DNA of 64,000 bases from Psychromonas sp. Urea-02u-13 (GTDB lineage Bacteria; Pseudomonadota; Gammaproteobacteria; Enterobacterales; Psychromonadaceae), in NCBI RefSeq assembly GCF_002835995.1, contig NZ_PJBZ01000041.1, positions 85,927 through 149,926 of the forward strand, written 5' to 3'. Positions 9,595 to 19,620 of this stretch are shown piece by piece (the first letter of the stretch is position 1; each line of letters opens with the position of its first letter). Below the pieces are notes generated by a model that saw only the letters and a program-made list of their open reading frames with translations, made no database searches and was not told the origin of the DNA. The position numbers were made by a program, and so were the translations under genes.

Positions 9595-9595
9595 A

Positions 9596-10453
9596 TTAGG
9601 CCTCAAACTCTGAACTGTTTTTAGTGTGACTACTTTTATTGTTGCCACTATCATTTGTATCATCACCTGAATCATTATCATCATCGTCAGAATCGTCATC
9701 GTCTGAATCATCATTTTCATCTTTAGGTGTCTCTGTAGCAACAACACCCACACCACACATTTGACGATAAACGATACCCATGACATTAAAATAGAACGGG
9801 ATAAACAAAAACAACCCTAAGCCAGAGGGTAATAAGGCAATAAAACCGAGTAAACCTAAGAGCATAAACAGGAATGTAAATTGACGAAGATTTTTATTAA
9901 TCAATTTAAAAGACAGTTTAATCGATAACTGTGGGGCAATTTTCTTTTCTGCAATTAAAGGATAAACCATGCAAAAAGCCATATTCAGATAAAGCATCAC
10001 AATAATAGACAGCTGCAGGCCAATATCACCAAACAGTTGGCTCAGTAAAACACTCAAGGCATAAACAATAATATTGATAATGACACTAGCCAGCGCAAGT
10101 TTTAAGATGATATTGAAATAACTAAACAAGTCACTTGAACGACTTTTTATCCCGACTGAATGGTTAATGCCCATCATCTGCAGGCCGGTCACTAAAGGCG
10201 TCACAATAAAAGAGCTAAAAATGAAGTTAATAATGGTTTGATTCGCATCACTTAAACCAGAAAGCGCTTCATAACTCATTGTATAAATGAGTGTAACAAT
10301 CGCAATAGTGATGATACAGGCAACGATTAAAGGCAGAAAATTAGTGCGGGTAATAGCAAAAGCATCTTTAAAGAGTTGTTTGAAATCGAGTGTATAACCT
10401 TCAGTTAATGATTTTTTAAGATCACCACCGAGTACAAAATGAGTTTTGTTCAT
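9596..10453 (-). CDS. Polytopic membrane protein with a poly-Asp/Ser tail
   Basis: About 285 residues from the ATG at 10453; an upstream in-frame TTG at 10462 is possible. Five to six hydrophobic segments lie between residues 40 and 220. The last 50 residues are extremely acidic, repeats of D, S and N (encoded around 9640-9720), and presumably face the cytoplasm or periplasm as a disordered tail. I do not recognise a characterised family. It overlaps in operon fashion with the DUF2987 gene, one base apart, so the two may work together in the envelope. Confidence 0.65.
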   Translation of the reverse strand: MNKTHFVLGGDLKKSLTEGYTLDFKQLFKDAFAITRTNFLPLIVACIITIAIVTLIYTMSYEALSGLSDANQTIINFIFSSFIVTPLVTGLQMMGINHSVGIKSRSSDLFSYFNIILKLALASVIINIIVYALSVLLSQLFGDIGLQLSIIVMLYLNMAFCMVYPLIAEKKIAPQLSIKLSFKLINKNLRQFTFLFMLLGLLGFIALLPSGLGLFLFIPFYFNVMGIVYRQMCGVGVVATETPKDENDDSDDDDSDDDDNDSGDDTNDSGNNKSSHTKNSSEFEA

Positions 10454-10507
10454 AACAAGCAAAAGGCCTTAATAAGAAAAGACCTTTATTGTAACGACTT
10501 TTAATGT

Positions 10508-11236
10508 TTATGCTAATGATTTAGTTGGCAATAAAGCGCTCACTAGACGTGGAACAATCTCTGTTGCTTTGCCCAGTTGAATTTTATCAAAATGACTTTG
10601 TATTTCACTGCCTTCAAGGTTTACCTCAATAGAATAAGCGCCAACACTTTTTGCTTCTTCAACAAACCCTGCTGCAGGATAAACCGTGCCCGAAGTACCA
10701 ATGGCAATAAACAAGTCTGCTTGAGAAAGGTGGTGATAAATAATATCTAAACCGAGCGGCATTTCGCCAAACCAAACAATATGAGGGCGTAAATTTGAAG
10801 GATACTGGCAACAGTGACAAAGATCATTGATATCCATGTCATTCATCCAGGTAATGACTTGATTGGTATTAGGACAACGTGCTTTTAATAATTCGCCATG
10901 CATGTGAATGACGTTTTTTGAACCCGCTTGCTCATGCAGATCATCGATATTTTGTGTGACTAATAAAAATTCACCATTGAACTCTTTTTCAAGCTCAGCT
11001 AATGCGTAATGAGCAGCATTAGGTTCAATATCTTCTGAACAAAAATCACTGCGTCGTTTATTATAAAAATCGTGCACTAAAGTAGGATCTTTTTTATAGC
11101 CCGCTAACGTAGCAACATCTTCTAGTCTGTACTTTTCCCATAAGCCATTTTTATCTCTAAAGGTATTGATACCGGACTCCGCAGAAACACCTGCGCCTGT
11201 TAGTACAACGATTCTTTTATATTGATTTAAAGACAA
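10508..11236 (-). CDS. cobB: NAD-dependent protein deacylase CobB (class III sirtuin)
   Basis: 242 residues. The NAD-binding motif GAGVSAESGI begins at residue 14. QNIDDLHEQAG (about 95-105) and HMHG (His113 the expected catalytic base) follow. Tyr58 and Arg61 (YNKR) match the YxxR pair that lets class III sirtuins bind succinyl- and malonyl-lysine. The zinc region is degenerate: one Cys near 121 and a CHCC cluster near 139-142. The enzyme removes acyl groups from lysines, for example on acetyl-CoA synthetase. It is followed by the small membrane-protein operon on the same strand. Confidence 0.9.
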   Translation of the reverse strand: MSLNQYKRIVVLTGAGVSAESGINTFRDKNGLWEKYRLEDVATLAGYKKDPTLVHDFYNKRRSDFCSEDIEPNAAHYALAELEKEFNGEFLLVTQNIDDLHEQAGSKNVIHMHGELLKARCPNTNQVITWMNDMDINDLCHCCQYPSNLRPHIVWFGEMPLGLDIIYHHLSQADLFIAIGTSGTVYPAAGFVEEAKSVGAYSIEVNLEGSEIQSHFDKIQLGKATEIVPRLVSALLPTKSLA

Positions 11237-11333
11237 AGGTGTCTCCTTACGGAAATGTTAAAAGATCTTATAAAACAACACTAATTGTACGGAAATAAGG
11301 AAAAAAAGATGCGTGGCAGTTCATAAAAAAAAG

Positions 11334-11359
11334 GCAAAAAAAAAGCCGCAATGCGACTT
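11334..11359 (-). terminator. Terminator of the pheST-ihfA operon
   Basis: On the minus strand, a seven-pair stem (AAGTCGC/GCGGCTT with one wobble) and a short loop are followed by at least eight T (plus-strand A-run from 11334). It lies 31 bases after the ihfA stop. Confidence 0.75.
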
Positions 11360-11389
11360 TTTTAACAATTTATAAATTTAACAAAAAGA

Positions 11390-11698
11390 TCACCCTTTTT
11401 GTGGGGTATTTGGTAAATTTTCTTCCACCAACTCTTTCAGCTTTTGCCCCGCTCTGAACGTTACAACGCGTCTTGCTGCGATAGGAATGTCTTCACCCGT
11501 CTTGGGGTTACGCCCAGGGCGCTCACTTTTATCCTTCAGTTCAAAACCACCAAAACCCGAGATTTTAACAGGATCTCCACTGGCTAATGTTGCTTTAACT
11601 TCTTCAAAAAAAGACTCAACAAACTCTTTTGCATCGCGTTTGCTAAGACCTACCTCTTGTGATAAATGTGCAGCTATTTCAGCTTTAGTCAGTGCCAT
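11390..11698 (-). CDS. ihfA: Integration host factor subunit alpha
   Basis: 102 residues, the normal IhfA length. The protein is a clear HU/IHF-family DNA-bending subunit: [12 protein letters not shown] start, [11 protein letters not shown] beta-arm base, [10 protein letters not shown] arm tip and FRAGQKLK end. It pairs with IhfB to bend DNA sharply in recombination, replication and transcription. It directly follows pheT with a 4-base gap, the conserved pheS-pheT-ihfA arrangement of gammaproteobacteria, and ends at a terminator. Confidence 0.97.
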   Translation of the reverse strand: MALTKAEIAAHLSQEVGLSKRDAKEFVESFFEEVKATLASGDPVKISGFGGFELKDKSERPGRNPKTGEDIPIAARRVVTFRAGQKLKELVEENLPNTPQKG

Positions 11699-11702
11699 AA
11701 AA

Positions 11703-14090
11703 TTATTCTCTCAAAGATGCATTAAACTCCGTAGAAACTGCTTCAACAATAGCATTTACACTATCTGCAATTTCCTGCTCTTCCAAAGTGCGCGTCGTAT
11801 CTTGTAATATCAAACCTATTGCTAAGCTCTTGCTACCTTCGATAACGCCTTGCCCTTCATATACGTCAAATAAGTTTAAGCCAACTAATTGAGTTCCGCC
11901 AATTTTTTCTATAAATTTTAATACCTTACCTGCGTCAACGCTTTTTTCTACTACAAAAGCTAAGTCACGATGGTTCGCTGGGAACTTAGAAATATCGCCA
12001 GCTTGCGGTAATTGACGCGTACTGATCGCGTCTAATTGTACTTCGAATACAATTGGCGTGCCTTTAATTGCAAAGGGTTTAACATGGTTTGGATGCAATG
12101 CACCGATGAAACCAATGTTTTGACCATTACGGTAGATACCCGCTGATTGTCCTGGGTGTAGTGCAGTGTGTGTTTCAGGTTTAAACTCGAAACTAACACC
12201 ATCAACACACAAATCTAATACACTTTCTAAATCTGCTTTAAGGTCGAAGAAATCAACATTACGCGATTCAATATCCCAGTGTTGCTCATTTAAATGGCCA
12301 ATAATAACGCCAGATAACATCGCTTGTTGATTAATGCCGTTTTCAGACGCTTCATCTTTAACAAAACGTAATCCCGTTTCAAACAAACGAATACGTGCTT
12401 GCTGACGTTTTTGGTTTTTAGAAACACACTCTAATAAACCTGTCCACAAACTCACACGCATAGCTGACATATCTTTAGAGATAGGATGCGGTAAAATAAG
12501 CGCATCAGCTTCAGGGTGTAGTTTCAGCTGTTTGTCAGGGTCCACAAAGCTATAAGTAATGGCTTCGTTAAATTCACGGTTCACTAATACATCGCGTACT
12601 TTTGACAACTTAAGCGCAGCTTCGTTATGCAAAGGCATGGTTAACGCAGCTTGTGGTGCGATGTTAGGGATATTGTTATAACCGTAAACACGTGCCACTT
12701 CTTCGATTAAGTCTTCTTCAATTTCCATGTCGAAACGGTACGTCGGTGCAACAACAGTCCAGCTGTTGTCTGCAACAGTCACTTCACAGCCTAACAATGT
12801 TAGAATTTCAGTCACACGTGCATCTTCAACAACATGACCAATTAAACGGTCTAATTTAGTACGTTTTAATGTGATTGTTGCTTGAATCGGTAAGTTTGCT
12901 TCACTAAGTGCTTCAGTGATTGGGCCAACTTGACCGCCACAAATATCAACAAGCAACTGCGTTGCACGTTCCATTGCTTTTGCTTGTAATACAGGGTCAA
13001 CACCACGCTCATAACGATGAGAAGCATCAGTATGTAAACCGTAGCTACGTGCACGACCTGCAATTGCAAGTGGCGCAAAAAATGCACTTTCTAGGAATAT
13101 GTCAGTCGTTTCTGCTTGTACACCAGAATCTTGACCGCCAAAGATACCGGCCATTGCTAATGCTTTAGATTGATCAGCGATAACAAGCGTATCTGCGTTC
13201 AATTTAACTTCTTTACCATCAAGTAAGGTTAATTTTTCATCTTGTTCAGCAAGACGTACTTCAATCGCACCGTCTAATTTTGCAAGATCAAAAGCGTGCA
13301 TTGGGTGGCCAAATTCAAGCAATACGTATTGTGTAATATCAACAACCGCATCAACACTGCGCACGCCACAACGGCGTAGCTTTTCAACCATCCAAAGTGG
13401 TGTTGCTACATCTTGGTTAATGCCTTTAATAACACGGCCAAGGTAACGAGGACAGGCTTCAACAGCTTGTAAGTTAATTGCAACTTGATCATCAATTGAT
13501 ACAGCCACGTTTTCCCACGTTGGCTCTGTAGCTGAAATAGCGTTTAATACGCCCACTTCACGAGCAAGACCTGCAATGCCTAAGCAATCAGCACGGTTAG
13601 CCGTTAAATCAACATCAATCGTTACATCGTCAAGTTGTAAGTATTCACGTACACATTGACCAATTGGCGCGTCTAATGGTAATTCAAGAATACCTTCTGC
13701 GCTTTCTGCCATGCCAAGTTCTGATTCACTACACAACATACCAAATGATGGCTGGCCACGTAGTTTTGCTTCTTTAATTTTAAAGTCGCCAGGTAATACT
13801 GCGCCTACAACAGCAACCGCTACTTTCAAACCTAAACGACAGTTTTTAGCGCCACAAACGATATCAACTAATTCATCTTCGCCGATGTTAATTTTTGTTA
13901 CTTGTAGTTTATCTGCATCAGGATGTTGGCCACACTCAACCACTTCACCAACTAATACTTTTGTAAACTCACCCGCTACTGCTTCAACGTCGTCTACTTC
14001 TAGACCGGCCATTGTAATTTGGTGTTGTAATGCTTCTGAACTGATTTCTGGGTTAACCCATTCGCGTAACCAAGCTTCACTAAATTTCAT
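11703..14090 (-). CDS. pheT: Phenylalanine-tRNA ligase beta subunit
   Basis: 795 residues, matching the E. coli subunit (795). The N-terminal tRNA-binding (EMAP-like) domain is near residues 40-150, B3/B4 editing domain (about 210-370) includes ECPRY-like [11 protein letters not shown]5 domain and C-terminal ferredoxin-like anticodon-binding domain (about 700-795) with [13 protein letters not shown]. With PheS it forms the alpha2beta2 enzyme that charges tRNA-Phe and edits Tyr. The gene lies 12 bases after pheS. Confidence 0.98.
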   Translation of the reverse strand: MKFSEAWLREWVNPEISSEALQHQITMAGLEVDDVEAVAGEFTKVLVGEVVECGQHPDADKLQVTKINIGEDELVDIVCGAKNCRLGLKVAVAVVGAVLPGDFKIKEAKLRGQPSFGMLCSESELGMAESAEGILELPLDAPIGQCVREYLQLDDVTIDVDLTANRADCLGIAGLAREVGVLNAISATEPTWENVAVSIDDQVAINLQAVEACPRYLGRVIKGINQDVATPLWMVEKLRRCGVRSVDAVVDITQYVLLEFGHPMHAFDLAKLDGAIEVRLAEQDEKLTLLDGKEVKLNADTLVIADQSKALAMAGIFGGQDSGVQAETTDIFLESAFFAPLAIAGRARSYGLHTDASHRYERGVDPVLQAKAMERATQLLVDICGGQVGPITEALSEANLPIQATITLKRTKLDRLIGHVVEDARVTEILTLLGCEVTVADNSWTVVAPTYRFDMEIEEDLIEEVARVYGYNNIPNIAPQAALTMPLHNEAALKLSKVRDVLVNREFNEAITYSFVDPDKQLKLHPEADALILPHPISKDMSAMRVSLWTGLLECVSKNQKRQQARIRLFETGLRFVKDEASENGINQQAMLSGVIIGHLNEQHWDIESRNVDFFDLKADLESVLDLCVDGVSFEFKPETHTALHPGQSAGIYRNGQNIGFIGALHPNHVKPFAIKGTPIVFEVQLDAISTRQLPQAGDISKFPANHRDLAFVVEKSVDAGKVLKFIEKIGGTQLVGLNLFDVYEGQGVIEGSKSLAIGLILQDTTRTLEEQEIADSVNAIVEAVSTEFNASLRE

Positions 14091-14102
14091 TATTTTTAAA
14101 CC

Positions 14103-15146
<1,044 letters not shown>

Positions 15147-15181
15147 CTAGTACTGTTGTGGTGGAATAGCGGAAAAGCGTC

Positions 15182-15206
15182 AAAAAGAGGCGTTTATTTC
15201 GCCTCT
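15182..15206 (-). terminator. Terminator or attenuator between the FAH gene and pheS
   Basis: On the minus strand, GAGGCG-AAATAAA-CGCCTC followed by five T. It lies 107 bases downstream of the FAH-family stop and 99 bases upstream of pheS. An alternative stem (CGCCT with AGGCG just upstream) overlaps its left arm, so it could switch like an attenuator. It may equally be a plain terminator of the FAH gene. Confidence 0.75.
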
Positions 15207-15312
15207 TCACCCAAAGGCGCGGCTATGTGGCGATTGATTATGTTGCAGATTATTGGTTTCTGGCATTTTAATGCACTAGCGTGTTCAGTTATTAACGTGA
15301 ATTTGGTATCAA

Positions 15313-15924
15313 CTACACGGCTTGCCATTGTTGTTCAATTAACAGCGTTTCACCTTGATAAATTCGTCCAATGAAAACATCACCCGCTAATACAACACCT
15401 ACACCTTTAGGTGTACCGGTCATTAAAATATCGCCATCTAAAAAACTCATAAACGTACTGACTTCTTGAAGTATCTCAGCAGGTTTGTGAATCATTAAAT
15501 CGTAATTAGCATGTTGAATCAGTTTATTATTGATCAAAAGTTGCATTGATAGTGTTTCTACAGCATCAGAAAAAGGAACAAAATCACTAAATACAGCCGA
15601 TTTATCAAAGGCTTTAGCACGTTCCCATGGCAACCCTTTACTTTTCAGCTTTGCTTGCACACCACGTTTAGTGAGATCTAAACCTATGCCAACAGCAGTG
15701 ATTTGATTGTTTTCAATAACCAATGAGATTTCCGCTTCATAATGTATGGTTTCGTTATTATCACTGACTAGTTGGCTATCAATCGCAGAGTTAGGTTTAA
15801 CAAAAATAACCGCCTGATCAGGCATTTCATTATTAAGTTCTTTAATATGTTCGACATAATTTCGACCAATACAAACGATTTTAGACGGATAACTTTTTTT
15901 TCCAGCGATATTAATTGAATTCAT
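15313..15924 (-). CDS. Fumarylacetoacetate hydrolase family protein
   Basis: 203 residues, the short single-domain FAH form like E. coli YcgM and human FAHD1. The protein starts KIVCIGRNYVEHIKEL, has the metal-binding EAEISLVI (about 62-69) with the expected two glutamates, and ends with MTGTPKGVG (about 167-175). Such enzymes are acylpyruvate hydrolases or oxaloacetate decarboxylases. The actual substrate is not given by context. It is transcribed toward pheS and followed by the hairpin at 15182. Confidence 0.85.
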   Translation of the reverse strand: MNSINIAGKKSYPSKIVCIGRNYVEHIKELNNEMPDQAVIFVKPNSAIDSQLVSDNNETIHYEAEISLVIENNQITAVGIGLDLTKRGVQAKLKSKGLPWERAKAFDKSAVFSDFVPFSDAVETLSMQLLINNKLIQHANYDLMIHKPAEILQEVSTFMSFLDGDILMTGTPKGVGVVLAGDVFIGRIYQGETLLIEQQWQAV

Positions 15925-15951
15925 GCAGGTCTCGTTTCTGTTTAATTTAAT

Positions 15952-16242
15952 TTAATAAATAGCAACAAACTCTAGGGCAATAACAAACCCGCTGTCAGTC
16001 GCTTGAACACAGCTCACATCGGCATCTGCATTTAGCGCAGGAAAATGCGCATCTTGATCATCAAAACGCACAGCGATTTCATCGTGTAATTTTAAATGCT
16101 TCTCAGGCAGGTAAATCGACATGCCTTCAGTGTTTACATCTTTGCAATCCACTGTTTGATCATGTCCATTATGGGTAATCTTCACTTGAGAGGTAAAACG
16201 AAGACGTTCAAAAGTACGCCTTTCTTGCTGATTTAATAACAC
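15952..16242 (-). CDS. PilZ-domain c-di-GMP receptor-like protein
   Basis: 96 residues from a GTG start at 16242, chosen for a strong AGGAG five bases upstream; a longer frame to 16275 lacks such a site. The N-terminal ERRTFERLRF contains the arginine cluster of the PilZ RxxxR motif, and KDVNTEGMSIYLP replaces the usual (D/N)xSxxG with a related DVNTEGM turn. Such stand-alone PilZ proteins bind c-di-GMP and act on motility or polysaccharide targets. A paralogue lies at 34434-34724 and shares the DxxFPxLxADA segment. It is transcribed after the diguanylate cyclase gene, 67 bases away. Confidence 0.8.
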   Translation of the reverse strand: MLLNQQERRTFERLRFTSQVKITHNGHDQTVDCKDVNTEGMSIYLPEKHLKLHDEIAVRFDDQDAHFPALNADADVSCVQATDSGFVIALEFVAIY

Positions 16243-16309
16243 AAATACTCCTGCTAACAATGGCTCTAATAGCAAGTTATCGGCAGAAGTATTTAAAAAT
16301 GAAGCAGAT

Positions 16310-17332
16310 TTACAAAATAGGTAAAACGCGGTTTCGCCCTAATCTTTTCGCTTCGTAAAGAAACTCATCCGCACGGGTAATAAAGTTGTGTAACGAATCT
16401 CCCTGTTGGAACTCAACGACCCCTAAAGAGATAGTGACATTATTTATTTTTTCACCGGTGCGTTTATCTTTCAAGGTGAGTTTTTCGATGACTTTACGTA
16501 TGCTTTCAGCAAAATGACGTGCGATACGTAATTTGCTTTTAGGGATTAAAATAGCAAATTCTTCACCACCAAATCGATAAGCACTGGCGCCATTACGCAT
16601 ACTATCGTTTAATTTTCGCCCTACCGCTTTTAATACCTGATCCCCCAATAAATGGCCCCATTGATCATTAAAGTTTTTAAAGTGATCAATATCCGCTAAA
16701 ACCAAACATAAACCTTGGTTGTTTTTTTCCAAATAAGCGGAAAGTTCGGTATCAAAGGCATGGCGGTTGAGTAGGCCTGTGAGTGAATCATATAACGCCA
16801 GTTTTTGGCTTTTTTCTAGCTGTGCTTTTAATGACGCGATTTCGCCTTTTGCATTTTCTAAGCTTTTGCTAAAAAAAGCCGTTGAACGATGCATGTTTTT
16901 TGAATCACCCTGAAGTTTTTTGACTAAGCCAATCACCTCTTCTACCGATAATCCTTCCTGCTCAACACTATTAATGTCATCAAACGTTTTTTCAAATGCT
17001 TTCTGAAAAGTATTAGTATCTTTATGGGTATCAATTAAGGATTTATCTAATTGAATAAGCATTTTATCGATGCTGGTTCTTAATTCCAAGGTTTCAGAGT
17101 CAGTTTTGCTTGCCACAAAATCACGATAAAGTGACTCCGCTTGAATAGGCGGACAAATATCATTATTTGCCATTAAATCATTCAGTTGTTCGTTTAATTC
17201 AGGTAATTCATCGGACACGTAAGTATACCAGAGGGCATAATTAACGGGTGTGGTAGGTACTTTATATTTCATCATCAACGGCAAGGCTTTCTTGAGATTT
17301 GCCGCTGATTTCATTAATAAACTGCTGTTCAT
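16310..17332 (-). CDS. GGDEF-domain diguanylate cyclase
   Basis: 340 residues, no membrane segment. The N-terminal 165 residues form an alpha-helical regulatory region with coiled-coil character just before the GGDEF domain. The catalytic site is FGGEEF at 254-259, with metal-binding LADIDHFKNFND (about 212-223). The I-site position reads RNGA (246-249) instead of RxxD, so feedback inhibition by c-di-GMP is probably lost. GGAG five bases upstream supports the start. It lies just upstream of a PilZ gene on the same strand, so enzyme and receptor may be co-expressed. Confidence 0.88.
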   Translation of the reverse strand: MNSSLLMKSAANLKKALPLMMKYKVPTTPVNYALWYTYVSDELPELNEQLNDLMANNDICPPIQAESLYRDFVASKTDSETLELRTSIDKMLIQLDKSLIDTHKDTNTFQKAFEKTFDDINSVEQEGLSVEEVIGLVKKLQGDSKNMHRSTAFFSKSLENAKGEIASLKAQLEKSQKLALYDSLTGLLNRHAFDTELSAYLEKNNQGLCLVLADIDHFKNFNDQWGHLLGDQVLKAVGRKLNDSMRNGASAYRFGGEEFAILIPKSKLRIARHFAESIRKVIEKLTLKDKRTGEKINNVTISLGVVEFQQGDSLHNFITRADEFLYEAKRLGRNRVLPIL

Positions 17333-17528
17333 TTCACTCCCTACAAACTTTATCGTCTAACACTAAGCTATTAGCATAGCGTGAATAAAATAGCTTTGTG
17401 CATTTTTTTGAATATTCATTGATCTTTGCACCGATAGCCCCATTTACAAGCTCAGCTAAAGTGCGTAATCTGCGCGTTCAAAGAAAAGTCCCTGCTTATC
17501 TACAAAATTTATTCACTAAGGTATTCCA

Positions 17529-18884
17529 GTGCTCGCTAAAAAAACACATAACCTACAAACAATATTAACTTTTATTGTGCCTTCATTAATTGGCTTATTG
17601 CTATTTATGATGCCCATTAGCTTTCAAGGTAATATTACGATACCGATCGCAATCATTGCTAAAACACTGCAAAGTTTACTCGGCGATACCCTACCCCTTA
17701 TTGTTACTTGTATTGTCTTATTTACGGCGGTCATTACTTCGCTGCATAAACTGTTTAAGTTTAATATCATCAAAAACAATGAATTCTTTAATGATTTGAT
17801 CGATGTTTCACCCGTGTGGTTTGTTATTCGTTTGTTAGGCGCTATTTTTATCAGCTTGACTTACTTGGCTATCGGGCCTGAAATGATTTACTCGGGCAAT
17901 ACCGGTGCGTTAGTGCTTAACGATCTTTTACCGGTGCTATTTTGTGTCTTTACCTTTGCCGGTTTATTACTGCCTTTATTACTTAATTTTGGCCTACTAG
18001 AATTATTTGGTACTTTATTAACCAAAGTGATGCGTCCTATTTTCAACTTACCAGGACGAAGCGCGATTGATTGTATGGCTTCATGGTTGGGTGATGGTAG
18101 TGTCGGTATTTTGATGACCAGCAAACAATACGAAGCTAAGTTTTACACGCAACGTGAAGCAGCTGTTATTGGTACCACCTTCTCTGCAGTTTCAATCACT
18201 TTCTCGTTAGTGGTTATTTCACAGGTTCAACTTGAACACCTCTTTTTACCTTTCTACCTAGCAGTTTGTTTAGCCGGTGTGGTTGCAGCGATTATCGTGC
18301 CTAAATTACCCCCTTTATGCTGGAAAAAAGACAATTACATTGATGGCACAGAACGCCTGACTAACAATGAATTAACACCCGCAGGTCACAATATTTTTTC
18401 TTGGGGACTTGAACAAGCGTTGGTAAAAGCATCCGATAGCACAGGTTTTAAAAACACCTTTAAAGATGGCATAAAAAATGTCATCGATATGGTATTTGGC
18501 GTATTACCCGTGGTGATGGCAATGGGTACAATTGCATTAATCATTGCAGAGTACACTCCTGTATTCGCTTACCTCGGTTACCCGTTTATTCCGTTATTAG
18601 AATTATTACAAATTCCAGAAGCGGCTGCAGCGTCACAAACTATCGTAGTTGGTTTTGCAGATATGTTTATCCCGTCTATTCTTGCTGCCTCTATTGAATC
18701 AGACATGACTCGTTTTATTATTGCAGCTATGTCAGTAACACAGCTTATTTACATGAGTGAAGTGGGCGCCTTATTATTAGGCAGTAAAATACCCGTTAAT
18801 GTGGTTGAACTGTTTGTTATCTTTATTTTACGAACGTTAGTGACCTTGCCTGTTATTGCAGGTGTCGCACATCTTATTTTTTAA
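17529..18884 (+). CDS. YjiH-family membrane protein (nucleoside-recognition/Gate domain)
   Basis: 451 residues with about ten to eleven hydrophobic helices. The LGDGSVGILMTSKQYEAKFYTQREAAVIGTTFSAVSI region (from about residue 186) is typical of YjiH and spore-maturation-like Gate-domain proteins. Substrate unknown. The next gene, a MarC-family protein, starts 10 bases after its stop with a good AAGGA site, so they form an operon. The 196-base gap upstream presumably carries the promoter; I could not pick one with confidence. Confidence 0.8.
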   Translation: MLAKKTHNLQTILTFIVPSLIGLLLFMMPISFQGNITIPIAIIAKTLQSLLGDTLPLIVTCIVLFTAVITSLHKLFKFNIIKNNEFFNDLIDVSPVWFVIRLLGAIFISLTYLAIGPEMIYSGNTGALVLNDLLPVLFCVFTFAGLLLPLLLNFGLLELFGTLLTKVMRPIFNLPGRSAIDCMASWLGDGSVGILMTSKQYEAKFYTQREAAVIGTTFSAVSITFSLVVISQVQLEHLFLPFYLAVCLAGVVAAIIVPKLPPLCWKKDNYIDGTERLTNNELTPAGHNIFSWGLEQALVKASDSTGFKNTFKDGIKNVIDMVFGVLPVVMAMGTIALIIAEYTPVFAYLGYPFIPLLELLQIPEAAAASQTIVVGFADMFIPSILAASIESDMTRFIIAAMSVTQLIYMSEVGALLLGSKIPVNVVELFVIFILRTLVTLPVIAGVAHLIF

Positions 18885-18894
18885 GGAATAAAAC

Positions 18895-19491
18895 ATGGAT
18901 ATCGCTATATATCTACACGCGATGACGGCACTGTTTGTTATTATTGACCCGATTGGCGCAGCCTTGATATTTAACTCTTTAGTGGGTAATGGAGATAAAA
19001 AATATCGTTATATAATGGCGACTAAAGCGATTATTATTAGTGGTTTAACGCTAATATTGTTTGGTAATTATGGGGAAGCGCTATTTTCGCATTTGGGCAT
19101 TAATATCAACTCATTGCGCATTTCAGGGGGACTATTACTGTTCTTCACTGCATTTCAAATGATTACCTCTGACATGAGCTTTAGTAGTAAAGGAGAGCAG
19201 ACTGATATTTCTGTTTTTCCGATGTCTATCCCGCTATTAGCAGGACCGGGCACACTGACACTGGCACTTCTGTTGTTCTCTCAGACAACAGAAACAGCCG
19301 GTATCATGGCCGTTTCTGCCGCTATTATTAGTACGCTATTATTAACCTTTGTTTTAATGTTGGTATCCAAACACCTTAAAAAAGTGATTGGGAAAACCGG
19401 TGATGAAATTTTGAAACGCTTTCTAGGCGTAATATTAGCAGCACTTGCTATTCAATTTATTTACGATGGTATTCGCAACCTAATGGCATAA
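18895..19491 (+). CDS. MarC-family integral membrane protein
   Basis: 198 residues, six predicted membrane helices. Conserved features are TALFVIIDPIGAALIF near the N-terminus, and SMPLLAGPGT-like MSIPLLAGPGTLTL (about residues 112-125). MarC proteins (YchE, YhgN) are widespread inner-membrane proteins of uncertain function, no longer thought to cause multiple antibiotic resistance. Co-transcribed with the YjiH-like gene and followed by a long terminator hairpin at which the mobile island begins. Confidence 0.87.
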   Translation: MDIAIYLHAMTALFVIIDPIGAALIFNSLVGNGDKKYRYIMATKAIIISGLTLILFGNYGEALFSHLGININSLRISGGLLLFFTAFQMITSDMSFSSKGEQTDISVFPMSIPLLAGPGTLTLALLLFSQTTETAGIMAVSAAIISTLLLTFVLMLVSKHLKKVIGKTGDEILKRFLGVILAALAIQFIYDGIRNLMA

Positions 19492-19512
19492 ACGCTATAA
19501 GCTATTAGCATA

Positions 19513-19551
19513 AAAAGTAACGTTAACCTGCTAATCGTTAACGTTACTTTT
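19513..19551. terminator. Bidirectional terminator after the MarC gene
   Basis: Perfect 15 bp stem (AAAAGTAACGTTAAC and complement) with a 9-base loop; the A and T ends allow use on both strands. Its right half is part of a 28 bp segment repeated at 23689-23716 (3 mismatches). Confidence 0.85.
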
Positions 19552-19620
19552 GAATTTTCTCTCTCGTTCCCACGCTCTGCGTGGTAATGCATAACCACCA
19601 CAAGTAACTCGCACAAATAA

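Noticed and set aside
9595..9786. Extended start of the DUF2987 gene into the neighbouring gene
   Set aside because: It would read through the Asp/Ser-rich tail of the upstream gene in another frame and bury the signal peptide; the ATG at 9594 is natural.
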